In this document: piece by piece, positions 34,780 through 44,245 of the stretch
Layout: the number at the start of each line of letters is the position of its first letter
Position numbering within the stretch: position 1 is the first letter of the stretch
Source: Gallibacterium faecale
GTDB taxonomy: Bacteria; Pseudomonadota; Gammaproteobacteria; Enterobacterales; Pasteurellaceae
Length of the DNA stretch: 64,000 bases
Direction of reading: 5' to 3'
Assembly: GCF_027920745.1 (NCBI RefSeq)
Contig: NZ_JAQIBB010000079.1
Coordinates: 1 to 64,000, forward strand
Position numbers and translations under genes: made by a program
Notes under the pieces: generated by a model
Told to the model about the DNA's origin: nothing
The model's input: only the letters and a program-made list of their open reading frames with translations
Database searches by the model: none

Positions 34780-37686
34780 TTAATCAAATAACTGTTGCCA
34801 CACTTCACCAATAAAAGTACGCATTTCAGCAAAAGGCATTTCTTCCACTACTGAATTTTTGCCAGCTAAATTTAAATGGTGAATGTGGTTGCGTAGTTCA
34901 ACATAAATATCTGTTAAGCGTTGTCCAATTTCGGCTGAAATCACTTGGTATTTCACCATATCCTCAAAAATACGTACATTATCAGACCAAGTTGCCAATT
35001 CTGGGGTTGTTGGTGCATTTGCTAACATCAAATATTGTGCAATAAATTCAATATCGGTAATCCCGCCACGATCTTTCTTAATATCAAAGTAACCTGCTGG
35101 AGTATGCGATAAATGTTCATACATCTTTTCTCGCATTTCTCGCACATCGTTTTTTAAACGTTGTTGATCTTGAGCTGTCGATAACACGGCACGGCGAATT
35201 GAATTAAACTGCTGACGCATCACTGTTTCTCCATATACTGCTCTTGCTCTGACTAAGGCTTGTTTCTCCCAAGTCCAAGCTTCATTTTGTTGGTAATCAT
35301 GAAACGCATGAATTGAGCTGACTAACAACCCTGCACTGCCTGAAGGACGCAATCGCATATCGACTTCATATAAAATCCCAGAATTTGTATTAATATTAAA
35401 GATACTATTAATCTTTTGTGCCAAGCGTAAATAAAACTGCCCACTATCAATACTACGTTTCCCCCCAACAGTTTGACCATTCGCCGGTGCATCATATAAA
35501 AATACTAAATCTAAATCTGATTTATACCCTAATTCAATGCCTCCAAGTTTTCCATAACCAACCACTAAGAACGATTTCTCATCACCTTGTAAATGATCCG
35601 GCGTACCAAAACGCTGTGTGACTTGTCGCCATGCTAAATTAACGACACTCGCAATAATCGCTTCCGCTAAATAAGTTAAATGATCACTCACCTTCATGAC
35701 AGGCAATGCACCTAAAATATCAGCAGCAGCAACACGTAATTGCGTTGCTAACTTAAATTGGCGCAGCACATCAATCATCTGTTCTTCATCTTCTTGTGGT
35801 ACACGTAACAAATAATGTTCTAATTCTGCTTGATACTGTGTAAATGGCGGTGGTGATAATAAGGTATTAGGATTTAATAACTCATCTAACAACAGTGGAT
35901 AATCTGCAATCTGTCTTGCCACAAAAGGCGAAGCACTACACAATTTCATTAATAATGTACGTGAATTTGGATTTTCACGTAGCAATTCCAAATAGGTAGT
36001 ACGTGTTGCAATTCGGCCAATAATTTCTAAAATCCGAGGAACTAATACTGCCGCTTGTTCCATTGCTAGCATTTCATCAATTAATACAGGTAACAACTGC
36101 TCTAATACATCCCGTCCTCGAACACCAATAGATTTGCGTAAGATATCTTGTTTAAACTGCCAAAGATCTTCAGCAATTTTTTCCTGATTATCAATTGCCA
36201 ATGAAGCTAATAACGTGGTCACATCTTGCAAATTAAAACTGATACCAAGAAAGTCCTGCCATTCACTTTCGGTCGCTTCATCTTTTTCATCTTCACTGCC
36301 AATCAAATGGTGGAACACTTCTCGCACATTTTGTTGGTGTTGAGTCAAAATTTGATAAAAACTTTGCCAATCATAAATTGGATACTCTAGCGTCACCACC
36401 TGCCCTTGTTGATTAAAATAAGTAAATGCACGGCAAGCTTCAACTAAGCGTTGTTTATCCTGTTCATTGGTTGGCAACAGTTGAGTTTGCTGATCATTAA
36501 TCGCTTGTAATACATTCTCCACTCGTCTTAAAAAGAGGTACGCTTGTGATAAATGGTTCGCTTCCAACTGTTTTAACAAGTCTAACTCGACTAATTTCGG
36601 TAAGATGGCTAATAACTCTCGTTGTTGTAAGCTCTTTTCACGTCCACCACGAATAAGTTGAAAAACTTGTACAATAAATTCAATTTCTCGGATTCCACCT
36701 GCGCCTAATTTAATATTATCAACTAAACCACGCCGCCGAACTTCCGCATTAATCTTTTGCTTCATATCACGCAAGGACTGGATCGCACTAAAATCAATAT
36801 AACGGCGATAAACAAATGGACGTAACAGTTGATTCAAATAGCGATGGTTAATATCGTTGCTATCTTCCCCCATAATCCGCGCTTTAATCATGGCATAACG
36901 CTCCCAATCTCGCCCTTGTTCTTGGTAATAATCTTCCATTGAAGCAAAACTGAGTGCTAATGCACCCGCATCACCAAACGGGCGTAAACGCATATCAACC
37001 CGATACACAAAGCCATCAATCGTTTGTTGTTCTAATGCTTTAATAAAACGTTGCCCTAAACGTACAAAGAATTGTCCATTATCAATACTTCGTCTTGCGC
37101 CTACGGTTTCACCGTGATCTGGATAAGTAAAAATGAGATCAATATCTGATGAAAAATTCAGCTCTCTACCACCTAATTTTCCCATTCCTAAAATAATTAA
37201 TTTTTGTGCTTCACCTTCCGAATTCATTGGTGTTCCTAATTCGGCACATAACTTTTCATATAACCAATCTTTGGTCACAACAATAATCGCTTCAGCTAAA
37301 GCAGAAAGTTGACGGAAAATTTGTTCAACACTGGCTAAATTTAGGCTCTGACAAAAACTTAATTTTGCCATCTCATGATGACGAAAATGACGCAATATTT
37401 GATAAAGCTGAGTTTCATCTGTGATCTCTGCCAATTTTTCTCGTAAGCGTTGTTGATAATTATCGCAATCGGAAAATTGTGGTGGTGAAGCAAGCCATTG
37501 CTGAAATAAATTTGGATATTTATGCAGTGTGTCCGCAACAAAATCAGAGAAATAGATTGCTATTGCTATCTGTTTTAATCCCGTTGGTAAAGCATTAATT
37601 TCAAGCGGAAGTGAATATTGTTGATCAAGATGGGCTGTTTGTAATAGATCGAATAAACGTTGTTGTTGTGTTGGCGAAAGTTGCAT
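34780..37686 (-). CDS. glnE: GlnE: glutamine synthetase adenylyltransferase/deadenylase
   Basis: Adds and removes AMP on the GlnA tyrosine to set glutamine synthetase activity. It has 968 residues (E. coli 946). Two nucleotidyltransferase domains are complete: the deadenylase half with GMGKLGGRELN and SSDIDL (about 170-200), and the adenylyltransferase half with GYGKLGGIELGYKSDLDL (about 685-705). The ATG has AAGGAT upstream. A perfect hairpin stands between it and mtnN. Its substrate GlnA keeps the target tyrosine (Y402). Confidence 0.96.
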   Translation of the reverse strand: MQLSPTQQQRLFDLLQTAHLDQQYSLPLEINALPTGLKQIAIAIYFSDFVADTLHKYPNLFQQWLASPPQFSDCDNYQQRLREKLAEITDETQLYQILRHFRHHEMAKLSFCQSLNLASVEQIFRQLSALAEAIIVVTKDWLYEKLCAELGTPMNSEGEAQKLIILGMGKLGGRELNFSSDIDLIFTYPDHGETVGARRSIDNGQFFVRLGQRFIKALEQQTIDGFVYRVDMRLRPFGDAGALALSFASMEDYYQEQGRDWERYAMIKARIMGEDSNDINHRYLNQLLRPFVYRRYIDFSAIQSLRDMKQKINAEVRRRGLVDNIKLGAGGIREIEFIVQVFQLIRGGREKSLQQRELLAILPKLVELDLLKQLEANHLSQAYLFLRRVENVLQAINDQQTQLLPTNEQDKQRLVEACRAFTYFNQQGQVVTLEYPIYDWQSFYQILTQHQQNVREVFHHLIGSEDEKDEATESEWQDFLGISFNLQDVTTLLASLAIDNQEKIAEDLWQFKQDILRKSIGVRGRDVLEQLLPVLIDEMLAMEQAAVLVPRILEIIGRIATRTTYLELLRENPNSRTLLMKLCSASPFVARQIADYPLLLDELLNPNTLLSPPPFTQYQAELEHYLLRVPQEDEEQMIDVLRQFKLATQLRVAAADILGALPVMKVSDHLTYLAEAIIASVVNLAWRQVTQRFGTPDHLQGDEKSFLVVGYGKLGGIELGYKSDLDLVFLYDAPANGQTVGGKRSIDSGQFYLRLAQKINSIFNINTNSGILYEVDMRLRPSGSAGLLVSSIHAFHDYQQNEAWTWEKQALVRARAVYGETVMRQQFNSIRRAVLSTAQDQQRLKNDVREMREKMYEHLSHTPAGYFDIKKDRGGITDIEFIAQYLMLANAPTTPELATWSDNVRIFEDMVKYQVISAEIGQRLTDIYVELRNHIHHLNLAGKNSVVEEMPFAEMRTFIGEVWQQLFD

Positions 37687-37704
37687 AAGCGAATCCTTAT
37701 TTTG

Positions 37705-37727
37705 CTCGGCAGTGCTCCACTGCCGAG
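37705..37727. repeat. Perfect hairpin upstream of glnE
   Basis: CTCGGCAGTG/CACTGCCGAG, a 10-bp perfect GC-rich stem with loop CTC, lies 19 bases before the glnE start and 17 bases after the mtnN stop. Neither strand has a U tract after it (CAAAATAAGG on the minus strand). A processing or messenger-stability element is more likely than a terminator. Confidence 0.6.
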
Positions 37728-37743
37728 AGAGAAATCATGGCTA

Positions 37744-38439
37744 TTAATTTACCAATTTTTCTAAGGTCGCTAAAACAATTTGTGAAGAATGTTTGACGGC
37801 TGTCGGTAAAAATTCATCAAAAGAGATATGAGATTCTTTATCTGCCACATCAGAAATTGCACGAATCACCACAAACGGTACTTTAAAAGCATAACAAATA
37901 TGTGCAATGGCTGCGGCTTCCATTTCTACTGCGGCAACAGTTGGAAAATCTTGACGAATACGTGCTATTGCCTCAATACCATTGATAAATTGATCACCTG
38001 AACAAATCAAGCCAGTCACTGCGTGTTGCCCCTGCTCTTCCACAACTGTTGCTACCACATCAATTAACTTCTGATCGGCAACAAATTTCTCTGGACAAGC
38101 TGGTAGCTGCCCTTTGGCATAACCAAATGCGGTCACATCTGCATCATGGTAACAAACCAGATCTGAAATGATAATATCGCCAATATTGAGTTCTGGATCT
38201 AAACCACCCGCTGATCCAGTATTGATAATACAATCTGGCTGACAAGTTAAAATTAATGCTGTTGTTCCCATCGCTGCAGCACTTTTACCAATCCCAGATT
38301 TCAATAATGCCACATCATGTTGACCAATTTTTCCTTCATAAATCGTACAAGTCGCTAACTGCTTTTCTTGTTTGTCTTGCATTAAACCTTGTAAAATTTC
38401 AACTTCTTGTGCCATTGCACCAACAATTCCGATTTTCAT
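37744..38439 (-). CDS. mtnN: MtnN (Pfs): MTA/SAH nucleosidase
   Basis: Hydrolyses 5'-methylthioadenosine, S-adenosylhomocysteine and 5'-deoxyadenosine; part of methyl-cycle recycling and of the LuxS signal route. It has 231 residues (E. coli 232). The catalytic E12 lies in MAQEVE, with INTGSAGG, VEMEAAAIA and ISDVAD at the substrate site. Its ATG overlaps the stop of the upstream DsbA-like gene (ATGA). Confidence 0.96.
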   Translation of the reverse strand: MKIGIVGAMAQEVEILQGLMQDKQEKQLATCTIYEGKIGQHDVALLKSGIGKSAAAMGTTALILTCQPDCIINTGSAGGLDPELNIGDIIISDLVCYHDADVTAFGYAKGQLPACPEKFVADQKLIDVVATVVEEQGQHAVTGLICSGDQFINGIEAIARIRQDFPTVAAVEMEAAAIAHICYAFKVPFVVIRAISDVADKESHISFDEFLPTAVKHSSQIVLATLEKLVN

Positions 38440-39104
38440 TTATGTCCTCGTTGTTCTTGTAAAAGTTTATCTGTGAGAGAATCTAAAACGGCCATAGTGT
38501 AATCATCATTATAGAGCGTACTTTCTGTTAAAACATAACGTCCACCAACCGCAACAAAAGGCAAGGTAAAGACCCCATATTTTTTAGTGTCAGCAATCGC
38601 TTTCTGTACTTTACTTTCTGTCACAGGTGAATTTAATAACTCTGAAAAGGCATTGATATTGACTTTCTTGCGCTCTAACCACTGTTGTAGAAATTCGCCA
38701 CGTCCTTTACGATTTTGGTCAAATTTCAATTCTGCTGTATCAAAAATAAATAGATCAGCAAGATCCGGACGACCTAGGTTTTCTAACGCATAATATACAG
38801 ACGCAGAATAATGTCCTGTATCCGTTGCCGCTGGAATCCATTCAATATCAACATCATTCGGATTCATACGCTTATATAAACTTAAATTATCCGCTGCCAT
38901 TAAACAAATACGACATTCATAGGCAAAGAAAAATTTAATTTTGACCTTTTTCTCTGGTAAAGGCGCTTCCTGTAATGGTTTTTTATAGGAAAAATAATCC
39001 TTACCATCCTTAAAAATAGGTAATTGTTCGGCGTAACTAGTTGATAATACAACACTTAGCCAAGCTAACCCCAAAAAACGTATCACAAATCTTATCCGAT
39101 TCAT
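38436..39104 (-). CDS. DsbA-like periplasmic thiol protein with CRIC motif
   Basis: 222 residues: a signal peptide (about 1-25, ending SYA), then a thioredoxin-fold DsbA-type protein. The redox pair is C64-R-I-C67 rather than the CPHC of DsbA; the cis-proline segment is TLPFVAVGG near residue 195. The helical insertion between them is present. Dipeptides between the cysteines set the redox potential, so its oxidising strength probably differs from classical DsbA. It sits between recJ and mtnN, with dsbC just upstream of recJ. Substrates are unknown, and I assign no gene symbol. Confidence 0.78.
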   Translation of the reverse strand: MNRIRFVIRFLGLAWLSVVLSTSYAEQLPIFKDGKDYFSYKKPLQEAPLPEKKVKIKFFFAYECRICLMAADNLSLYKRMNPNDVDIEWIPAATDTGHYSASVYYALENLGRPDLADLFIFDTAELKFDQNRKGRGEFLQQWLERKKVNINAFSELLNSPVTESKVQKAIADTKKYGVFTLPFVAVGGRYVLTESTLYNDDYTMAVLDSLTDKLLQEQRGHK

Positions 39105-39107
39105 TGC

Positions 39108-40826
39108 TTATCCTAACGCTTCTATATAATTGACTAATAATTGTACTTGTCTATTTCCCCGATATTCATTGACCGCTAGGTGGTAAACCATTCTAGCTGA
39201 TTTAATTGATAAATCTGGATATAAGCGAGTATCTACATTAAATTGAATGGCATCAAACATATTACCCCCGGTAATAGGCTCTACCAACATTTTTAAATGT
39301 TTTTCTCCTACAATACGTTGCTGTAAGATACGAAATTCTCCATCAAATTGCGGCTCAGGAAAATGCTGTCCCCAAGGGCCAGCAAATTGTAATTTCTCTG
39401 CCGTTTCAACATTCATCTGTTGTGACACTAACTCACCATCTGTATAAATCACACCTTGTAATGATTTTTCATCTAACCATGCTTTTGCATATTGATTAAA
39501 TAACTGTTGAAACTTAGTGAAATACTGTTCATGAATACTCAAACCAGCCGCCATCGCGTGGCCACCAAACTTAATAATGATTTCAGGGTGTTGACTATGA
39601 ATATACTCTAATAAATCTCGAATATGTAACCCTTCAATAGAACGGGCTGATCCACGTAAAATCCCTTCCTCTTCCTGGGCAAATACTGCTGTTGGCCGAT
39701 GAAATTGATCTTTCATTCTTGCTGCTAAAATTCCCAATACCCCTTGATGCCAATCAGGTTGATATAACGCTATCGCAAATGTATCTTGTTGATAGACGTG
39801 TTTTAATTCACGTAAGAAATGTAAAGCCTCTTGCTTCATTCCGGTTTCAATTTCTTTACGCGTTTGATTCAAACTATCCAGCTCCAGGGCCAAAGCACGT
39901 GCTTGCTCCATACTTTCCGCCAACAACAACTCAACCCCAATCGACATATTATCGATACGCCCAGCAGCGTTCAAACGTGGTGCAACTGAGAACCCTAAAT
40001 TACTCGCCACAACTTGAGAAATCTCTAAATTAGCAACTTCAATTAATGCTCTGATTCCACAATGGCAACGTTCAGCACGAATTCTCGCTAAACCCTGTGA
40101 AACCAAAATACGATTATTGTAATCTAATGGCACGACATCAGCGACGGTGCCTAATGCAACTAAGTCCAATAACTCGGCAAAATTTGGTTCTTGTTTATCA
40201 GCAAAAAGCCCTTGATCACGAAATGCGGCACGCAACGCTACCATTAAGTAAAACGCAACACCAACACCCGCTAAATATTTAGATGGAAAACCGCAATCAC
40301 GTAAATTTGGATTTACAATCACATCAGCCTCAGGTAATTGTTCGCCTGGTAAGTGATGATCTGTCACAATCACTTTAATTTGATGCTGCTTCAAATAAGT
40401 AATTCCCTCAAATGAAGAGACACCATTATCCACAGTAATCACCAAATCAGCTTGTCTTGCCAGTACTTGTTCAGCGACTGAAACGCTTAAACCATACCCT
40501 TGTTCAAAGCGATCCGGTACTAAATAATCAACAAATTGAAATCCTAATTGACGCAATGCAAACACAGTTAACGCAATACTTGTAGCACCATCTGCATCAA
40601 AATCTCCGACAATAACAATTTTTTGCTGCTGTTGATAGGCTTGAATTAGTAAGGTGGTTGCCTGCTCTAAATGAGTAAGCAACGCAGGAGGTAACATAAA
40701 TTTTAAAGCATAGTTCAGATGTTGGTCTGTTGTGATCCCTCTGCTTCGGTAAATACGATCCAATAAAGGATCATGACTTACCGCAATTCCATCAGATAAT
40801 GCTCTCCTTTCAATTTTTTTGATCAC
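39108..40826 (-). CDS. recJ: RecJ: single-strand-specific 5'-3' exonuclease
   Basis: Degrades 5' single-stranded ends in recombination and mismatch repair. It has 572 residues (E. coli 577). The DHH phosphoesterase motifs are DFDADG (75-80), DNG (133-135) and DHH (156-158); the DHHA1 part has KFGGHAMAAGLS, followed by an OB-fold region. It follows dsbC by 76 bp and precedes the DsbA-like gene by 3 bp. Confidence 0.95.
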   Translation of the reverse strand: MIKKIERRALSDGIAVSHDPLLDRIYRSRGITTDQHLNYALKFMLPPALLTHLEQATTLLIQAYQQQQKIVIVGDFDADGATSIALTVFALRQLGFQFVDYLVPDRFEQGYGLSVSVAEQVLARQADLVITVDNGVSSFEGITYLKQHQIKVIVTDHHLPGEQLPEADVIVNPNLRDCGFPSKYLAGVGVAFYLMVALRAAFRDQGLFADKQEPNFAELLDLVALGTVADVVPLDYNNRILVSQGLARIRAERCHCGIRALIEVANLEISQVVASNLGFSVAPRLNAAGRIDNMSIGVELLLAESMEQARALALELDSLNQTRKEIETGMKQEALHFLRELKHVYQQDTFAIALYQPDWHQGVLGILAARMKDQFHRPTAVFAQEEEGILRGSARSIEGLHIRDLLEYIHSQHPEIIIKFGGHAMAAGLSIHEQYFTKFQQLFNQYAKAWLDEKSLQGVIYTDGELVSQQMNVETAEKLQFAGPWGQHFPEPQFDGEFRILQQRIVGEKHLKMLVEPITGGNMFDAIQFNVDTRLYPDLSIKSARMVYHLAVNEYRGNRQVQLLVNYIEALG

Positions 40827-40902
40827 AACAACAACCTTTTTCTATTACAACTTCAACAACAATATTTTTATACCAACATCACCTATTATAATGCGAAATA
40901 AC

Positions 40903-41589
40903 TTATGGCTCTTGTAATATCTGCAATAATTCTTTCGGTGGAACGTATCCGCCTAATAATTCACCATTTGGTAAGATAATACTTGGTGTTCCATTTACCC
41001 CATATTGCAGACCTAATTGATAATGCTTCGCCACCATTTGTGGTGTTTTTAACTCTTTCGGTGGATTGCCTTTTTCAGCCTCGTCTAAAGCAAAAGCAGG
41101 ATCTTTGGCAGTCCAAATACTCTCCATTTGTTGAGCAACTTGTCCACCTAATCCACCACGTGGAAAGGCTAAATAACGCACAGTAATACCAAGATCGTTA
41201 TAGTCTTTCATCTGTTCATGCAACAAATGGCAGTAATGACAGGTAATATCCATAAACACAGTAACAACATATTTCTCATTTTTTGCAGGATATACAATCA
41301 TCTGTTTAGAAAGTTTTTCAACCTGATCAAACAGTAATTTATTTGACATATTTACTGGTCCTTTATCAGTAATTTGGTAAAGATTGCCATATAACACATA
41401 CTTACCATCTTCTGATACATAAACAATTCCTTTATCAGTCACAGCTGTCTTAATTCCTGCTAATGGCGAAGGCGTAATTTGTACCTCCTTTACCCCTAAT
41501 TTTTTTAATTCTGAGGTAATTTGTGCATCATCGGCTAATGCAGCAGTGGTTGTCATTGCAAGTAATAGAGCTAGAGCACTTTTCTTCAT
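40903..41589 (-). CDS. dsbC: DsbC: periplasmic disulfide isomerase
   Basis: Reshuffles wrong disulfides; kept reduced by DsbD. It has 228 residues: a signal peptide (1-19, ending ALA), the N-terminal dimerisation domain, and a thioredoxin domain with C117-H-Y-C120 (E. coli CGYC) and cis-Pro in NGTPSIIL. The two active-site cysteines are the only ones in the protein; the structural second disulfide of E. coli DsbC is absent. It is followed by recJ, an order also seen in Haemophilus. Confidence 0.93.
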   Translation of the reverse strand: MKKSALALLLAMTTTAALADDAQITSELKKLGVKEVQITPSPLAGIKTAVTDKGIVYVSEDGKYVLYGNLYQITDKGPVNMSNKLLFDQVEKLSKQMIVYPAKNEKYVVTVFMDITCHYCHLLHEQMKDYNDLGITVRYLAFPRGGLGGQVAQQMESIWTAKDPAFALDEAEKGNPPKELKTPQMVAKHYQLGLQYGVNGTPSIILPNGELLGGYVPPKELLQILQEP

Positions 41590-41592
41590 AAT

Positions 41593-42183
41593 TTATCCTT
41601 TTATATATTGTTTTACAGGCGCAAAACTTTTACGGTGTTCAGGCAAAATACCATATTTTGCCAAATTTTCTAGGTGCAAGGCCGTCGGATAGCCTTTATG
41701 TCGATCAAAACCATACTCTGGGTATCTTTGATGTAACTCGATCATCTCTTGATCTCGGGCCACTTTCGCCAAAATCGAGGCTGCGCTAATCTCTGCAACT
41801 AAACTATCGCCTTTCACCACAGCCTGTGCTGCAATCCCCAAATCTTTTGGAATACGATTACCATCAATCAAGACAAAATCTGGCTGAATATGTAATCCTT
41901 GTACTGCACGACACATCGCTAACATTGTTGCTTGCAAAATATTAATTTGATCAATTTCATTAGCTTCAGCTCTGCCTAAACTCCAAGCTAAAGCCTTTTC
42001 TTTAATCTCTTCCGCTAATATTAAACGTTTCTTTTCTGATAATTTTTTTGAATCAGCTAAACCTTGAATCGGTTTATTCGGATCAAGAATCACTGCCGCC
42101 GTAACTACCGCACCAATCAGTGGACCTCGCCCCACTTCATCCACACCTGCAATCAGGTTAGCGGGTGGATAAATAAATTCCAT
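41593..42183 (-). CDS. rnhB: RnhB: ribonuclease HII
   Basis: Removes single ribonucleotides and RNA-DNA hybrids. It has 196 residues. The catalytic D15-E16 is in AGVDEVGRGP, with further acidic residues in VLIDGNRIP. ATG 42183 follows the lpxB stop by one base, with GAGGA 7 bases before it, so the two are translationally coupled. In E. coli dnaE comes next; here dsbC does. Confidence 0.95.
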   Translation of the reverse strand: MEFIYPPANLIAGVDEVGRGPLIGAVVTAAVILDPNKPIQGLADSKKLSEKKRLILAEEIKEKALAWSLGRAEANEIDQINILQATMLAMCRAVQGLHIQPDFVLIDGNRIPKDLGIAAQAVVKGDSLVAEISAASILAKVARDQEMIELHQRYPEYGFDRHKGYPTALHLENLAKYGILPEHRKSFAPVKQYIKG

Positions 42184-42184
42184 C

Positions 42185-43375
42185 TTAAATCCTCGCTTCA
42201 CTTTCTAATAAAGTAACCACTGCTTCAGCAGCTAATTTATCTGCATCTTGTTGAATTGAACGATGTAAATCCGTAAAAGTTTGTCGTAATTGAGCTTTAT
42301 GCCGCAGATCTTGTTCCTCTTTGGAAAAATAAATCGCTAATTTTGCTGCTAATAACTCTGGCTCACACTGTTCTTGGATCATTTCTGGCACAAGCAGATC
42401 ATTCGCTAAAATATTCGGTAGTGAAATATAATTTGTTTTCACCAAACGTTTCGCCAGCCAATATGTACTTGCTTTCATTTTATAACCAACGACCATAGGT
42501 GATTTACACAACATTGCCTCTAATGCTGCTGTCCCAGACGCAAGTAATGTTGCCTCCGCCGCAATCATTGCCTGTTTCGCATGACCATCAATCAAAATGA
42601 CCTCTAAATTTGGCGCTACTTGTTGCAAAATCTGTTCAAATTGCTGACGACGTTTCTGATTTGCTAGTGGCACCAATAATTTTATATCAGGATACTGTTG
42701 CTGTAACAAAATGGCTGTTTTGATAAACGTTTCTGTTAAGAATGCCACTTCATTATGACGACTGCCCACTAAAATCGCTAAATAACGTTGTGTTGGATCG
42801 ATCTGTAAAAACTCACAAGCTTCCAAACGATCGGGGTTCAGTGGCAACGCATCCGCTAAGGTATGTCCAATAAAACGACAAGGAACTTGGTGTTGATCAT
42901 AAAAAGCTTTTTCAAACGGCATAAACACCAACATCATATTCACTGCTTGAGCAATTTTGTGAATACGATTTTGACGCCAAGCCCATACTGACGGGCTAAC
43001 ATAGTGTAATGTTTTAATTCCATGCTGCTTCAATTTCAGCTCAACACCAATATTAAAATCTGGCGCATCAATACCAATAAAAATATCTGGCTTAATATTG
43101 ATTAAACTTTCAATCAACGATTGGCGGATTTTGAGCAATCGAGGAAGATGTTTAATCACTTCAACCAACCCCATTACGCTAAGCTCTTCCATATCAAATA
43201 AGGTTTCACACCCTGCTTGCAACATTTTCTGTCCCGCAATACCGATAAATTTCGCTTGAGGGTAGCGAATTTTTAATGCATTAATTAACCCTGCACCTAA
43301 AATATCACCTGATGCTTCACCAGCGACAATCGCAATTTTTGGCGCATAAGGAATCACAGAAACAGCTTGTTGCAT
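42185..43375 (-). CDS. lpxB: LpxB: lipid A disaccharide synthase
   Basis: Joins lipid X and UDP-diacylglucosamine. It has 396 residues (E. coli 382). The start is supported by GAGGAG 8 bases before ATG 43375. Family blocks are VAGEASGDILGA, YVSPSVWAWRQNR and the donor-site LASGTAALEAML. A hairpin separates it from lpxA, unlike the overlapping genes elsewhere in this cluster. Confidence 0.96.
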   Translation of the reverse strand: MQQAVSVIPYAPKIAIVAGEASGDILGAGLINALKIRYPQAKFIGIAGQKMLQAGCETLFDMEELSVMGLVEVIKHLPRLLKIRQSLIESLINIKPDIFIGIDAPDFNIGVELKLKQHGIKTLHYVSPSVWAWRQNRIHKIAQAVNMMLVFMPFEKAFYDQHQVPCRFIGHTLADALPLNPDRLEACEFLQIDPTQRYLAILVGSRHNEVAFLTETFIKTAILLQQQYPDIKLLVPLANQKRRQQFEQILQQVAPNLEVILIDGHAKQAMIAAEATLLASGTAALEAMLCKSPMVVGYKMKASTYWLAKRLVKTNYISLPNILANDLLVPEMIQEQCEPELLAAKLAIYFSKEEQDLRHKAQLRQTFTDLHRSIQQDADKLAAEAVVTLLESEARI

Positions 43376-43391
43376 AATTTTCTCCTCAACA

Positions 43392-43442
43392 GATATAAAT
43401 AAACCGCACCCTATCCGCAAAAACAGATAGTGAGTGCGGTTT
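43392..43442 (-). terminator. Terminator-like hairpin between lpxA and lpxB, built of uptake-sequence-like arms
   Basis: On the minus strand AAACCGCAC pairs with GTGCGGTTT, enclosing a second stem CTATC/GATAG, and TATTTATATC follows. Each arm contains GTGCGGT, the last seven bases of the Haemophilus uptake signal AAGTGCGGT (with GA and GG instead of AA). It could attenuate lpxB. Confidence 0.55.
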
Positions 43443-43455
43443 CAATAGTGAATGA

Positions 43456-44244
43456 TTAGCGGATAATGCCACGTGTTGAACGTTTAAAGAAATCTAAGAA
43501 GAAACTAATTGATGATTCAGTTTCTGCAATTTGTTCGATTTCAGGCATCACTTGTTCCAACGTTTTCTCACTACGATAGATCAATTTATAGACGCTACGA
43601 ATAACGTGTAATGTTGGTTTATCAAAACCACGACGTTTTAAACCTTCAATATTGATCCCAAATGGGCGCGCGTGGTTACCTTGAGCCATAACATAAGGCG
43701 GTACATCTTGGCTTACCATTGAACCACCACCTAACATAACGTGAGCCCCAACGATTACAAATTGATGAATAGCTGACATTCCACCAACAATCACAAAATC
43801 ATCTAATTCAACGTGTCCCGCTAATGTCGCATTATTCGCTAGGATACAGTTATTTTTGATCTGGCAGTCATGTGCAATATGTGCATTCACCATAAAGAGA
43901 TTATTGTCACCAACCTTCGTTGTGCCACCACCCTGTACCGTACCACGATGGATAGTCACGTGTTCACGGATACGATTGTTATTACCTATAACGGTTAATG
44001 TTGGTTCACCTTTATATTTAAGATCTTGGTTAACTTCACCAATTGTCGCAAATTGATAAATTTGGTTATTTTCACCAATTTTGGTTTTACCTTTGATCAC
44101 GATATGTGAATTCAATACAGTATTCGCACCAATTTCTACATCTTTTTCAATGATACAAAACGGCCCAATAACGACATTGGCACCAATGGTTGTCCCTTCT
44201 TCAACAATCGATGTTGGATGGATTTTCGCACTTGGATGGATCAT
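43456..44244 (-). CDS. lpxA: LpxA: UDP-GlcNAc acyltransferase
   Basis: First enzyme of lipid A synthesis. It has 262 residues, exactly the E. coli length. A left-handed beta helix of hexapeptide repeats fills residues 1-190, with the catalytic His in NAHIAHDCQI, and a helical C-terminus follows. ATG 44244 comes one base after the fabZ stop with GAGGAG upstream. Confidence 0.97.
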   Translation of the reverse strand: MIHPSAKIHPTSIVEEGTTIGANVVIGPFCIIEKDVEIGANTVLNSHIVIKGKTKIGENNQIYQFATIGEVNQDLKYKGEPTLTVIGNNNRIREHVTIHRGTVQGGGTTKVGDNNLFMVNAHIAHDCQIKNNCILANNATLAGHVELDDFVIVGGMSAIHQFVIVGAHVMLGGGSMVSQDVPPYVMAQGNHARPFGINIEGLKRRGFDKPTLHVIRSVYKLIYRSEKTLEQVMPEIEQIAETESSISFFLDFFKRSTRGIIR

Positions 44245-44245
44245 C

